A DNA stretch of 64,000 bases from Timema cristinae (Eukaryota > Arthropoda > Insecta > Phasmatodea > Timematidae). Both the position numbers and the translations under genes were made by a program. The notes beneath the pieces were generated by a model that made no database searches, was not told the origin of the DNA, and worked only from the letters and a program-made list of their open reading frames with translations. Positions 1 through 11,144 of the stretch are shown in pieces (the stretch's first letter is position 1; each line of letters begins with the position of its first letter). Location: assembly GCA_039000515.1 (NCBI GenBank), contig JBCFYV010000012.1, forward strand, positions 37,775,407 to 37,839,406, read 5' to 3'.

Positions 1-49
1 TAAAAATAATTTAAGTTGATCCATTAAGCGTACAATAAATAACCTTGAT

Positions 50-53
50 GATG

Positions 54-102
<49 letters not shown>

Positions 103-106
103 TGAT

Positions 107-141
<35 letters not shown>

Positions 142-406
142 TTACCGCGTCTTACTACCCGTTCGGGTTATACGCACTTACGCTAATGTGTAATGGTAGG
201 GTGATTGTGAGATGAAATGGAGGACCTACAGTTTAACGTGGAATCCGAACCACGGTGGAGGCCTGGCATTCCCCACATTCACAAGATGTCTTGTCAGAGG
301 TGAAGGAAGGGTTTGGTAATCAGATAAATTTGTGCCGGGACCGAGGATTGAGCCCCGGACCCCAGCACAGACGTCCAACACCTTATCCCTAGACCACCAG
401 GTCACC
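50..406 (-). mobile_element. SINE-B, near full length
   Basis: Tail (TAA)n and (TAG)n at 50-142; body from ACCGCGTCTTACTACCC at 144; head at 370-406 is the inverse of GGTGACCTGGTGGTCTAGGG with B box GGGGCTCAATCC. Duplication CCTTGAT at 43-49 and 407-413. Confidence 0.85.
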
Positions 407-413
407 CCTTGAT

Positions 414-2224
414 AAATAAATTGTTTTAATTTGAAATAATGATCTCAATGAAGAAAACATAATCTTTTACTAAAGAGAAAGTGAATTACATAAGCCAAAA
501 ACATTACTGTGTTATTTCAAAGTAAATTACTGGTACAAGATTCAGTTCCAGTTAAACGGTGTTTGAAACTATCACTCATTATTTATCCAGAGTTAAAACT
601 AACTTCTTCCTTGAGAAAGATTTAGAGGATTGTAAGCTACTGAAGCGAAACAAATTATCTAACTGTCGTGAAATTGCAACTTTCAACTAAAATGTCCACT
701 GTCCGTTTCCCTTCAATAGATGGTGTAAAAATTTTAAACAGTATATCAGAATATGTGTCTGGTATCTGGCTTCTTCACAATTATAAACAGTTTTTGTGAC
801 TTTTGCCTTTCTTTTGTTAGTTAGCATAGTAATGTACAGTAAAATTAATAAATGAAAAGATTTTTGAGAAAAGTTATTAAAATAATATTCATATATTCAT
901 ACTTTAAGAAGTTGTGTTTCGAATTCGTAGCTTTTGATATATATTATTACCATTAATACAGCACTAATACGTAATATAATAAAATGTTATTCATTTTTGC
1001 CCCCAAAAAATTATGTTTATATTTAATAGAAGGCCCTACCCATTAAAATTGGACTGTACTAAGAAGAGCGATAGAAAAGTAAAAACTGAAATATTCTTTA
1101 CTGAATATTAATTTCAATGTATTGCGTCCAGTTGATGCTATTATGTTTTCTAATATTGCGAATATTTTAAGTTATATTTCTTGGATCTCTCTTAGAACGT
1201 ATCGGAGAAACTGTTTTGCACAATTCGGCGAGTTCTTCGGATGAACGACTAACGTCGGAAACTGGTCGTGCTACGGAAGAAAGTGGAACCTTTGGTTCCA
1301 TCAATAACTGAGCCGGAACACCTACGAAGCAGGATGACATTTCTTTAATATATTTAACATATTTCTTTCACACGCCCTCAATTCTCCCTAAAGTTTAACA
1401 ACTTAGCATGGGTACTAGCGCACCTTCCTAATGAGTTAGGAGACCCTCGATATATTCTCAGCAAGGCTGACATTTTTATCAAAGGTGAAATTGGGACTTA
1501 TTCTTTCACAGTTACTAATTAATGTCTGAGGGACTGGGCGATGTGTTTATTCCATAATTAATCTAATTTGAATATTGTTTGCTAATAAAATCATTCAGTT
1601 CAAAAAGTATACGTTAAATAACCCAAAATTAAATAAATTGTCTCTGAACATTCCCGGCTGCATGTTGCTGACACCGGTAGGGTTGACTGAGCTGTTAAAA
1701 CGCCTGGTACCCACACTGGTGGTCACAAGATCTAGGGCAGAGGTATTTAACTCTTTTTTTTTCTCGCGTATGCCAAGATTTAACTTCTCTTTAATTTTTA
1801 ACACCAAAGATTTTGGTGCAAAATGCAAGCTATACATTTTCTATAAGCTACATATGAATAAATAAAAATTACATCCAAAATAATGTATTCATTTATAAGT
1901 TTTAAATGATTAATATATTTATTTATTTTATGTATCCCTTAATACGTCTTTATGTGCCCTCAAGGATACGCGTACCCCAGGTTGAATACTATAGCTTTAT
2001 GGCATCCACCTCTCACTAAACTGGATTGCATGATTCTTATTCCATAGATTTATTTTATTACTAACTATTGGTAACCGTAATAGTATTTGTTTTTATACTT
2101 GGCAGCTTAATACACGTCTTAGCTATATGCGTATTTAAGTAAATGGACTAGATATGATGAAGATATATTTTAAATAAGGTGTTCCTACGTTTGCGATAAA
2201 GGGGAGTGGGATTTTTTTTCCTTT
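414..2224. other. No gene seen
   Basis: AT-rich, single-copy looking. The overlapping frames at 1575 and 1595 are short and lack splice or homology support. Confidence 0.5.
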
Positions 2225-2462
2225 AGCACCGCGTCTTACTACCTGTTTGGGTTATACGTTGATGTACTAATTACCCTAAAGATTTAAGGAGCTAGGAAGG
2301 ATATATTTAGAGGAAGTGTGACCGTATTTACGTGAAGGGAGAGTGGAAAATAATTTTGGAAAAAACATCCTCAGTACACCCAAACGAAATTCGAGATTCG
2401 ATCTCCCAACTATCAGTAATCTAGCAATAGTAGCCTTTTAGACCATGCGGCCACCGAATAGG
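2225..2462 (-). mobile_element. Old SINE-A
   Basis: Shared tail ACCGCGTCTTACTACCTG, then body GGGAGAGTGGAAAATAATTT, B box inverse (ATTCGAGATTCGATC) and head inverse GACCATGCGGCCACCG. Diverged throughout, no duplication recognised. Confidence 0.75.
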
Positions 2463-2611
2463 TAAGCAATATTTTAAAAAACTCAAGACGCCCAGATGGT
2501 GTCTGAACCCTAACCCCTCTGTCACCAGCAAAGTAAACGTAATAAAACTAAGCTAAACTTTTAGTTCATGTGCTCGAGATTTGTTAAATTTGAATTGTAA
2601 TTGACACCAGT

Positions 2612-2800
2612 GATCCTGTGGTTGAAGTCGTCGGATTCGCAATGGAATGGATTGTCTTTAATGGGGTAGGTTAAGGTAGATGTTCGGCAGGGTGTTCTTA
2701 AGGTTGTTTTAAAACAACTTTTTTCCAAGCTATCTCCAAGTAAATGTGGGTACATTTTATTCAAAGTTAACCTTCCTTATGTCTAGCAAAGTAGTGTAAT
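2612..2800 (+). mobile_element. Very decayed SINE-A
   Basis: CCTGTGGTTGAAGTCGTCGG (head-like), GATTCGCAATGGAATGGATT and AAATGTGGGTACATT, AACCTTCCTTATG follow the SINE-A order, but box B is lost. A separate tRNA-like scrap lies at 2868-2966. Confidence 0.3.
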
Positions 2801-3799
2801 AGAATATCGATAGAATTAAAAACTGTGCAAGCTTTGACCCTATACGAGGATGCAATACCTCTTTAAATGAAAAACGCATTCCAAATCTAACAGGATTGGA
2901 TTGAGCCTGGGACTTACCGAGTCAAATAATGAGTTCTCTATCCAATCATCTCACAATGCTCATCCTAAAATATTATGTAGTGCCATAACTTTATGAAAGA
3001 CGCTGATCGTAATGTCATCACGGCGAACGGAATTATTTGTTTACCCCTTCATTTGTTGGACTATGTAACTTAGCTCACTGGCAAGCTGAAGGAGATATCT
3101 AGCACCACAGGCTGATTATCTCATTTTATAGCAATTATGCGATTCATCAAATAACATCCTACACTTCTTTAACAAATATCCTCAATAGACAATATTGTAT
3201 TACGATATTTATTATTTTAATTAATAACAGCCTTTACTGTAAACTTTACCTTGAACATGAACTGCAGGTATTAATGTCCCTTCCAGGATTTAAAATAAAA
3301 TTAGTTTTTTCTCAGTAACTCTTAGAAGCTCAATTTATTGTCCGTTGTATCCGTAGTTCAAACTCTAATCTGCCGAATTTGACTTCTGACACTAAAGAAG
3401 AGCCAAACGTAGATATTTAAGCAAGTTCCCTTATAATTAATATGTTAGTTTTAAGTTCTGTACAATTTTACTTGATTAAATTTATTTAAATGGATACACA
3501 TTTATTGTTTTAATTATGTTTATTCACTGTTTAGTTTTTACTTCCTCATATCAGGAGGTGGTTTTAAACGTGAAAATAATATATCTAGAAATTATGACGT
3601 GTCTATATGTTTTATGTGAACACGAACCAAAAAAGTTAATTTTACCATTACTGTTTGTTTCCTGTACTGAAACAATTATATGGATGCTGTTCAAACTTGA
3701 TGTTTGGATTTAATAGGACATACCTCGGAATGTGTTTTTATTTTGACCCTAACCCTCAAATTAATAGTAGTTTACTAAGATTTTTTGTTTTAATTAAAA

Positions 3800-5060
3800 A
3801 ATTATATAAAATGGCTTTAACCATTTTGATTAAAATGCATATCTAATATTTGTTGACATGAATAAATATCACTGTATCATTTTTAATGGCAAAATTTTCA
3901 TTAAGGGTAAATTAAATTAGTGGTAATTTTCGAAAAATTTAATATTTTGAAAATGTCTTTAAGATTTTTCAAACTGTATATACTGTATTGTGTAGTTGTA
4001 CAGTAAAATTCAACTTAATTGTTTTAGAGTAAAATCATTTATGGGAAGTTTATTCATGACTAATCTTTTTAAAACGTGAAATATTCTTAAAAAGTCTAAA
4101 TATTTGCTTTCAAATGGGTATTTTAGGATTGTTTTACATGAAAATTAAAACTGTATAATTGTTGTAGAGGTAAAAACTCATTTGTGGATAGTTTACTAAA
4201 AATTGGGTTTTCAAAGACTTAAAAATATTTGGTAATGAAGATTTAGATTTAATTGGGTAAGTTATATTTGGAGTGCTTGTCATGATAAATTGCACTGTAT
4301 AGTTGTTGATTTTTTAAGTAAAAATTCTTTTGAGAGTAATTTATAGAAAAGGGTTTCTTAAAAATTTGAAATATTTTTAAAATGGCTCTGATTTGGCTAC
4401 AAATGGGTTTATTGGAATTTTTGACATGCAAATAACAATATAAACTGGTTTTTGAAGTTTCAAATTTGTTTAATAGCTGTTTATAATACTAATGTTTTTA
4501 AATTTTAACTATTTTAAAAATGGCTCAATTTATTTAGTTAAATGGGTGTCTAGGAAGCGGTTTATTTCTCAAATAACATTTATAGTTTGTTTTTGAGATA
4601 GTAGTTTACTGAAGACTGATTTTTGTAAATTTTGAATATTTTGGAAAATATCTTTACCTATTTTGTTCAAAATAGACATAGGATGATTATTTTAATTATA
4701 ATGATATAATATGTTTTTATTTTTCTAAACAAAGTTAATTTAAGTGTAGTTTACTTAAGGCAAATTATGGAAAATATGAAATTTTTTGAAACGGTCCTTG
4801 AATATTCCCGCTCAAAATGGGTATCTGGGAATAGTTTATCATGATAAATAAGAATAATTTTTTATTATACAAATTACGAATATTTTAGGATGGCTTGAAG
4901 GTTTTTTTTAAATTGAAATTTGTGAAAAGTGTTTTAACAATTTGGTTTAAGTTAATACATAAAGAGTGTTTATTGTGATAAACAGTATCATGTGTTTGTT
5001 TTTATGAGTAAAATTTATTTAAGGTATTTACTGAGAACCTTTATTTGAAAATTTTCTTTA
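3800..5060. repeat. Decayed AT-rich tandem array, about 140-bp unit
   Basis: A GAAATATTTTTAAAATGGCT-like core recurs near 3938, 4075, 4220, 4365, 4505, 4635, 4775 and 4872, each followed by AAATGGGTAT-like and TTGTTTTTGAGTAAA-like text. No frame survives. This accounts for the otherwise gene-free stretch. Confidence 0.5.
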
Positions 5061-5529
5061 AAGCTCTAATACACGATATGAGAAAGTTAGATTGTGTCTT
5101 AACCATTTATTATAAATTTTATTTATTTATAATTGTTTTATTAAGTAATTATTCTTGCCATTATACGTACTTTTCATGCTCAGTATGTTATAATTATTGT
5201 GACTGCTGGTCAACATATAATAAATAAAATTAAAATTGAAATTATTATTTCAGGCGCTTGCCATAAATTAATGAGTAGTATCACCTAGGAACGCACGTAT
5301 AGTTACATCTTACTTGAGACTCAAATAACCAAAAAAGCAGGAAAGAGTATTGTTACTGTTACATTAGTAACGGGGCTTAAATTATTCCATAACTTTGAAA
5401 AGTGTTTTTAATAAAAATTAATACATTTTAATAAGTTTTTTGATACTCAATACACATGAAAAGAAAAACTACCCTAGCTTACTGAAAAATGAACCCCAGT
5501 TTCCTGGGTCAGTCTTTCACTAGGTTTAT

Positions 5530-5645
5530 TTGGTCAACGCGTTTCACTACCCTTTGGGCTACTCCCATATTGAACTAATTACGTTAATGTGGTAGGAATG
5601 AGTAATGTTTAATTTAGAGGATGTGCACCTGAATTGCGTGGTTGA
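5530..5645 (-). mobile_element. Truncated old SINE-A ending at the pogo-like insertion
   Basis: TTTCACTACCCTTTGGGCTA, AATTACGTTAATGTGG and TTAGAGGATGTGCACC match the 3' half of SINE-A. Similarity stops at the TA that begins the pogo-like element, so the latter probably inserted into this copy. Confidence 0.4.
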
Positions 5646-5749
5646 ACTAGGGGATACGGGGCTGATTGGCTACAGGGGTATGTTGGCACAGTCTTAATAA
5701 CTGTTTAAACATTTGACTCAGCGCACCACCATCTACACATTCGTTGAAG

Positions 5750-6010
5750 ATGCACAAGGTCCAGGGTTCAATCCTCGGTCCCGCACAAATTTATCTGATT
5801 ACCAAACCCTTCCTTCACCTCTGAAAAGACTTGTATTAATCACAACTTGTGAATGTGGGGAATGCCAGGCCTCCACCGTGGTTCGGATTCCACGTTAAAC
5901 TGTAGGTCCTCCATTTCATCTCACAACCACCTACCATTACACATTAGCGTAAGTGCGTATAACCCGAACGGGTAGTAAGACGCGGTGCTTTATATAATAA
6001 TAATAAATAA
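5750..6010 (+). mobile_element. SINE-B inside the pogo-like element
   Basis: B box GGGTTCAATCCTCGG at 5764, body GCCAGGCCTCCACCGTGGTT, tail AACCCGAACGGGTAGTAAGA then TAATAA runs to about 6010. The head upstream of box B does not match other copies. The 61-codon frame at 5713 is a SINE artefact. Confidence 0.8.
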
Positions 6011-6559
6011 TAATAATATACTAATAAATAATGAAAAGACGCTTCTGCCATGTTTGTTTCGATTCGTAAGCGAGAATGGTTTTGGGAAAGTTCGTTTTAT
6101 TTAATTTTATCTGTGGTGAGTAATTCTTATGATTTAACTAATTGTTTAGTAAAAATGAGCTAGTATTAAATATTAAATTTTATCGGCGTTTATTAAGAAG
6201 GCTAGACCTTTAACTACGACTTTATTCTATTTAAGACAATATAGATTTATTTTTGAATAGAGTATATATGATATAACCAAACAAAATGGCTACGGGGTTG
6301 CTTGGCACACTCACTATGGGGTTGGTTGACCCACTGTGACAACTAACCCCAATATAATGAAAACCGTTTTTACACGATAAAATTCAATTTTAATGTTTAA
6401 TAGTAGACCCCCCTATTCAACTTATTTTGCGAGAAAAAATGTATAACCGTGTTTAATTTATTTTGCAGGAAAAATGCGTACCACCACGTCTACCTCAGGG
6501 TATCAATCAGATAGACAAAGTTTAAGCATAGAATAGATTCAACTCTTCCTAAAAGCATG

Positions 6560-6936
6560 ACCAAGAACAACTTCTTTTAGAGCCTACCTAACAATGGCAA
6601 TAGGAGAAAGACGTCAATATTAACCGACATCCCAATTAGGAAAGCACTTGAAGACATAAAGAAAACAAATACGTCAAATAAAAATAAAGTAAGAAATTCT
6701 AAAATGATTAAAATTGAGGGAAAACAACAAATATTAAATTAAAAAACCAAAATAAGCCTATCTACATCTGATAAGTCAGAATAATACGAAACCTAATGTT
6801 TGGTTTGCTTGGAGCTATTCTAGAACAGTTTACCAGAGGAACGTTGAATTCAATGCACTTCATGTAAAATGTGGGCTCATGTGGCGTGTACAGAAGATAA
6901 TAATTTTTATACATGTCACATTTGTGAATCAGTGTA
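6560..6936 (+). pseudogene. C-terminal remnant of a pogo/Tigger-type transposase with a PHD-like zinc finger
   Basis: Plus-strand fragments in shifted frames read NNGNRRKTSILTDIPIRKAL, then a Lys-rich linker, then CLVCLELF and CTSCKMWAHVAC followed by FYTCHICESV and stop. The spacing of Cys/His residues is that of the short PHD-like finger at the end of many invertebrate pogo-group DDE transposases. Stops and frame changes show it is dead. Identification rests on remembered family style plus the TA-flanked inverted repeats around it. Confidence 0.7.
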
Positions 6937-7299
6937 AGGTCTAGTTATTGAATAATTTCAAACAATCTTAACCATGATTATTATAATGATGTTGATAATT
7001 TAGTTTGTAATTTGTTTTTAATACTAGATAATGTGATTAGTCTTTATTTTTGAGTTGTAATAATCTATATAACATGTTCCAACGTACCCCATATATAGTG
7101 CATACCAGCCTCGGTGAGGGTCTGGGTGGCACATCATAAACAAACATATACAATATTTGTTTATAAAATATTTACTTAACCTATACGTTTGATGAATATA
7201 TTTTTAGGTAGCTTATTAAACAAGATAACTGTCCACCTATCTACTATTATATATATATATATATTATGCAAACTGTAGCCAACCATCCCGGCCTCCCCT

Positions 7300-7558
7300 A
7301 TATCGGCCCACGAGAATTTCTATGAGCGAGAGTGAAAGGGACTATTAATTTTTCCGTGTAAGATATTTTCACAGACCTTCAAGGGTTCATTTACATGCCA
7401 AAATCAGCATGGGCCCAACGGTTTGACTTCCCCATCTGAAAGAAGCTCTGCTACGGATTTTTGTCATGCAAGAAAAATCTATCTACCCAGGCTGGTTTTG
7501 AACCCATGAACATCGGGTCTTGAGGGGAGCACCATACCCCAAGACCAGCGAGGTCGAT
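7300..7558 (-). mobile_element. Third tRNA-headed SINE-like element
   Basis: Inverse head TGGTCTTGGGGTATGG (box A-like) near 7540 and box B-like GGGTTCAAAACC near 7500. The rest (CATGGGCCCAACGG, GGGTTCATTTACATGCC) is unrelated to SINE-A or SINE-B and lacks their tail. Only one copy is in the window. Confidence 0.45.
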
Positions 7559-7787
7559 AATCATAAGTATTAATTAATCGTAACTAATTTGAATGTTTTT
7601 AATGTAACTGCCTTTAGGATAAATCAAACTGAAGTTTAAAACCTGAGCTATTTAGATTGAATGTTAATTAAAATACATAGTTAAAAAAATTCAGGACTAA
7701 ATTTTAGGTAAATTCTTACAAAAAAAGAAAACCAACCTGTCAAATGTTTTCTCTTTCATTAACAGCTGTCATATTAAGCTAATCAAT

Positions 7788-8000
7788 AATTATTATTCAT
7801 TATAGCACCGCGTCTTACTACCCGTTCGGGTTGTACGCTATTACGCTAATGTGTAATGGTAGGGTGATTGTGAGATGAAATGGAGCACCTACATTTTAAA
7901 GTGGAATCCGAACCACGGTGGAGGCCTGGCATTCCCCACATTCACAAGTTGTGATTAATACACGTCTTGTCAGAGTTGAAGGAAGGGTTTGGAAACCAGA
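7788..8000 (-). mobile_element. 5'-truncated SINE-B beside a splice donor
   Basis: Body from AGCACCGCGTCTTACTACCC at 7804 to GGAAGGGTTTGGAAACCAGA. CTAATCAAT duplicates at 7779-7787 and 8001-8009. The right duplicate lies 14-22 nt into the intron that starts at 8022 on the minus strand. Confidence 0.85.
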
Positions 8001-8022
8001 CTAATCAATCGATTGTACTCAC

Positions 8023-8149
8023 TCTCCCATGAGCTTAGAGCTGGCCTGGAGGGAAGCGTATCCATATTTGGCCAAATTCTTGGCTTCGTCGCTTTGTCCG
8101 TTGAACGCGGCCACGTAGCTGGCTGGGTTATCTCTATTCAGCCACATGC
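8023..8149 (-). CDS. Internal coding exon of an unrecognised host gene (downstream exon of pair)
   Basis: Read on the minus strand, an acceptor (GTTTCAG) precedes 8149 and a donor (GTGAGTAC) follows 8023. The exon is 127 nt: two bases completing a split codon, 41 whole codons, then two bases of the next. It is open throughout and protein-like in composition, starting MWLNRDNPASYVAAFNG and ending AKYGYASLQASSKLMG. The incoming phase fits the outgoing phase of the exon at 12711..12858, giving a Gly codon across the junction. GC content is well above the flanks. No family was recognised; the rest of the gene must lie in exons I could not identify or outside the window. Just downstream in the intron lies a SINE-B copy, and just upstream lie two decayed copies of the exon start. 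Coding status is inferred from splice signals, phase and composition. Confidence 0.72.
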
Positions 8150-8396
8150 CTGAAACATTAACGCCCATGGGCTATGAGCACTACAATATAAGGTTTGCCA
8201 CAACTTGGCCACATAGCTGGCTGGGTTATCTCTATTCAGTCATATACCTTGAACACTTAACACCCCGGGTTGTAAATAATACAGTACAGGGTGTACCATA
8301 ACTTAGCCACGTATCAGTTTGGGTTATCTTTGTTTATTCGCGTACTTTGAATACTAACACCCCCCTTGGGTTTTAAATAATACAGTACAGGATACG
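8107..8396 (-). repeat. Three tandem copies of an exon 5' end plus intron flank (about 95 bp each)
   Basis: The block running from within the coding exon through its acceptor into the intron is repeated: 8107-8205 (functional copy), 8206-8302 and 8303-8396. Shared landmarks in each are a GCCACGTAG-like start, TGGGTTATCT, and TTAACACC-like text followed by a TACAGTACAGG-like end in the last two. Copies two and three have lost the clean acceptor and accumulate changes, so they look like decayed duplicates, not alternative exons. Confidence 0.6.
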
Positions 8397-8489
8397 ACGT
8401 CGTAGATGACGTAGCTTGTAAGGCTTTCTCTGTTTTAACGTTATTGGTTTTATTTTTATCCTTAGCGTCTAACAACTCAACTGGACTAA

Positions 8490-8720
8490 ACTATTTTAAT
8501 CATTCTAACTGAGTAGGAATAGGGAAGGTAAAATGGAAAGGAAATTTACCCAAACCCATGTGAAGGGAGCGGGAGAAACAATTTAGGAAAATTTAACCTA
8601 GTACACCCATCCGGGATTCAATTCCCATCCTCCCCATAATCAGCGAACCAGACTATATGAGCTTTTATATTTAGATTCACTCTGGAACTAGCTAGTTCAA
8701 TAAGATGTTAGTCAGCACTG
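8490..8720 (-). mobile_element. Old SINE-A
   Basis: Tail eroded; body GTGAAGGGAGCGGGAGAAAC, AATTTAGGAAAATTTAACC, B box inverse CGGGATTCAATTCCC, then CCCCATAATCAGCG. Head end unclear. Confidence 0.5.
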
Positions 8721-8932
8721 CCACTGAATATATGATTATCTCAAGCCCTATTAAATGAGTGGTATCCTGAAGTCCCAGGAAGTACTAAGTAGTTATAAAA
8801 CCCTCAAGATCTGTACCTTCTCATGGTGGTGTTGGAACTGGCCTGATATAAATACGTTCTCAGGAAACTCAAGGACACAAATAGAGATAGCTATCGTGAA
8901 GATAAGTAGGGTTCAAGAAGCAAGACCCCACT

Positions 8933-9165
8933 TAAGTAGCCGCATGGTCTAAGGCGTCACACTCACAATAAATTGGGAATGCCAGTAGCGAGGAGATTGA
9001 GTTTCAAATCCCGGCCTGGTGTACTAAGTATAGTCTTGTAAATGGTGTTCCCTTCTCCCTCCACGACAAGGAGGGTATACTTCCTATAAATTAAACTTAA
9101 ATCCCCCCCTCCCTAAATAGTGTATTATGCGTTTAACCTAAACGGGTAGTGAGATGTGGTGATGA
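8933..9165 (+). mobile_element. Old SINE-A
   Basis: Head AGCCGCATGGTCTAAGGC, B box GTTTCAAATCCCGG, body CTCCCTCCACGACAAGG, tail TAACCTAAACGGGTAGTGAG. Several indels. Confidence 0.7.
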
Positions 9166-9254
9166 AATATAAGTAGATGGTGTCCTAAATACACAGTATA
9201 AATTTGTGTAGAATTACTATATTGAGGACTGTGAGATAATATAAACATATATAT

Positions 9255-9334
9255 ACTAGGCTACGAGTGATGTCGCACAGACAAGCATATATATATATAT
9301 ATTGTGTGTGGTGCGACATCACTCGTAGCCTAGT
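9255..9334. repeat. 24-bp perfect inverted repeat around an AT-rich loop
   Basis: CTAGGCTACGAGTGATGTCG plus flanking bases at 9255-9278 is repeated exactly in inverse at 9311-9334. The spacer contains (AT)n and GTGTGTG. It could be a tiny MITE or a structured transcript; no target duplication is clear. Confidence 0.75.
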
Positions 9335-9439
9335 TTGTGGAAAGATTAGCGAGTACTAATGTATCGTTGCCTAGGGGACGCCCGAATGTACTAATCGTAC
9401 ATCCTTTCAGTGGAGGTTATTTCCATGTCCCGATGGGAT

Positions 9440-9640
9440 GAGGTGATAGTAACAGTGATTATTAGGGTGTGGAACCAGTGAAAACACTTAAATCTAACTT
9501 AAGACTAATTAACTAAACCTTGGAGATCATTGGGGCAATTCCTCATTCGGGAAAAATACCCATTACACCATCCGGGAATCTAACCCAGGACCCTCATAAT
9601 CGTAACCAGGTCTACTAATCACTACACCATGGGGCCGGTT
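9440..9640 (-). mobile_element. tRNA-headed SINE-like fragment
   Basis: Box B inverse CGGGAATCTAACCCAGG and box A-like inverse TCACTACACCATGGGGCC at 9570-9640. Body not assignable to either main family. Confidence 0.35.
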
Positions 9641-10184
9641 AACCTTAAAATGAGATGCAATCTTAAGGCTTTGATTATGAAACAGAGGCCTAATTTTGTG
9701 ATTAAGATCGTTATTATACCTTTAGGCCCTGCTCCCAAATATTTGGTCGAGTTGTGGTTTCTTAGAGCCAAATATGGGCAGGGTGTCCAAAAAGTCCCTA
9801 TGCATTGAATGTTCTAATTGTGGTAATGTAATAATAGTTACACTTACCATAGCGCATGTAACGTGTGGAGAAGGAAACATGATGGTTACCAGACATACAG
9901 TACACGTCCACATGGCGCATCTACAGCATTTAATTCAAATTCAATTGGAAATGTACGTGTTATTACATTACTAATAATTAGTACATTCAGTGCACAACGA
10001 CCTTTCGGACAGCCTGTATATTGTCAATTTGGACGTCAGCCAATCCCCCATTTAATCTTAACATTTTATTGTTCATATACTTGGAGAATGGTTGATTCCT
10101 GAGACCAGACTATAAATACGGTCCTTGATGCTAAAACATCTGAAGCAAGGAAAACCTTCGAGTCCACATTTATTACAGGGATCC

Positions 10185-10258
10185 GACATATTATCTCTGT
10201 CTATGGCATGTCTGTCTACTGAGTTAAAGGTCCCGGGTTCAATTCCCGGCATGGCCAA
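10185..10258 (+). mobile_element. tRNA-like 3' half
   Basis: GTCCCGGGTTCAATTCCCGG followed by CATGGCCA looks like a T arm and acceptor side. No complete cloverleaf can be drawn with the upstream bases, so it is taken as a SINE or tRNA pseudogene fragment. Confidence 0.35.
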
Positions 10259-10392
10259 AAAATTGTCAATGGTGAAATATGGGTTTAATATTTTATAGGG
10301 GTAAATTAACGGGTAGGAACTGGATGTTGTGCCTATATTAGATTAGATTATAAGGCATATGAAGCTATAGCCACCCTAGAGAAAATATATGA

Positions 10393-10651
10393 TGATTATT
10401 ATTATTTAGCACCGCGTCTTACTACCCGTTCGGATTATACGCTTAAGTACTAATTACACTAATGGATTTAGGAATTGGGAAGGTTGAATTAAAGGAAGTG
10501 AACCCGCATTTGCATGGAGGGAGAGTGGAAAACCATTTAGGTAAGAAAAAAAACAGTTCACCCGACCGAGATTCGAACCTCGATTTCCCCGTCCTCAGCA
10601 GTAGGGCTCAACACGACAAGCGCGTTAGCCAACTACGCCACCGAGGCGGGT
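10393..10651 (-). mobile_element. SINE-A, full length, young
   Basis: Tail (ATT)n at 10393-10406, shared tail from 10408, B box inverse GATTCGAACCTCG at 10570, head inverse TAGCCAACTACGCCACCGAG ending at 10650. Duplication AAAATATATGA at 10382-10392 and 10652-10662. The 63-codon frame at 10462 is a SINE artefact. Confidence 0.9.
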
Positions 10652-10778
10652 AAAATATATGACTTTGAATAAAAAATGACTCGGACCACAGGCTTGAAAA
10701 AGTAATGGATGTAATAAAATTAAATAGCCAAATCTATTATTTATGCTTTTAGTGAGTTTTACTTCATCAAGATATCAT

Positions 10779-11144
10779 ATTCTGAAAATTGAAAAATGAA
10801 GCCAGAAAACGGGAATCAAACCCGGGACTTTTGGCTTAGTACTCCAATGCTCTGGCCACTGAGCTATCGAGGATTCGTCCCGTGCCCAGGGTCATTCTTC
10901 ACTCATATTTTAAGGCAGAGTCTATGATGGTCGTGAAGAAATCGTGGGGTACAAATGTGTGATTTTATTAAGATCACGAACTATCAGATAACGCATCCAC
11001 CTTTGACTCGGTAGTTGGCTTATTGTAGCCGACGATTTCCGCACGTCCATTATAGACTCTTCCTTAAAATCTGAGTGAAGAATGACCCTAGGCGGTCCCG
11101 GATTCGATTCCCGTGTCCAGGTGTCATTTTTCAATTTTCAGAAT
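10779..11144. mobile_element. Palindromic element made of inverted tRNA-like arms, copy 1
   Basis: Outer ends are ATTCTGAAAATTGAAAAATG and its inverse. The left arm contains a minus-strand tRNA-like unit (box A from TAGCTCAGTGGC, box B GGGTTTGATTCCCG); the right arm contains a plus-strand B box (GGATTCGATTCCCG) but has lost its A-box part. Further inward, GGTCATTCTTCACTC pairs with its inverse near 11070-11090, and GCAGAGTCTATGATGG pairs near 11045-11062. No coding capacity. Confidence 0.7.

Larger units (their letters stand above)
5650..7298 (+). mobile_element. pogo-like (Tc1/mariner superfamily) element, internally deleted
   Basis: Flanked by TA on both sides (5648-5649 and 7299-7300). 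Terminal inverted repeats of about 26 bp start GGGGA and end TTGGCTACAG on both sides, differing only in the middle. Subterminal copies of a GGGGTTGCTTGGCACA-like motif occur near 6295 and 6325. The interior keeps only a C-terminal transposase remnant (6560..6936); the DDE catalytic region is not visible, so the copy is non-autonomous. A SINE-B sits inside it. Confidence 0.75.

Noticed and set aside
10185..10258. Functional tRNA gene
   Set aside because: Good T-arm text but no pairing acceptor or D arm upstream; better explained as a SINE or pseudogene fragment.
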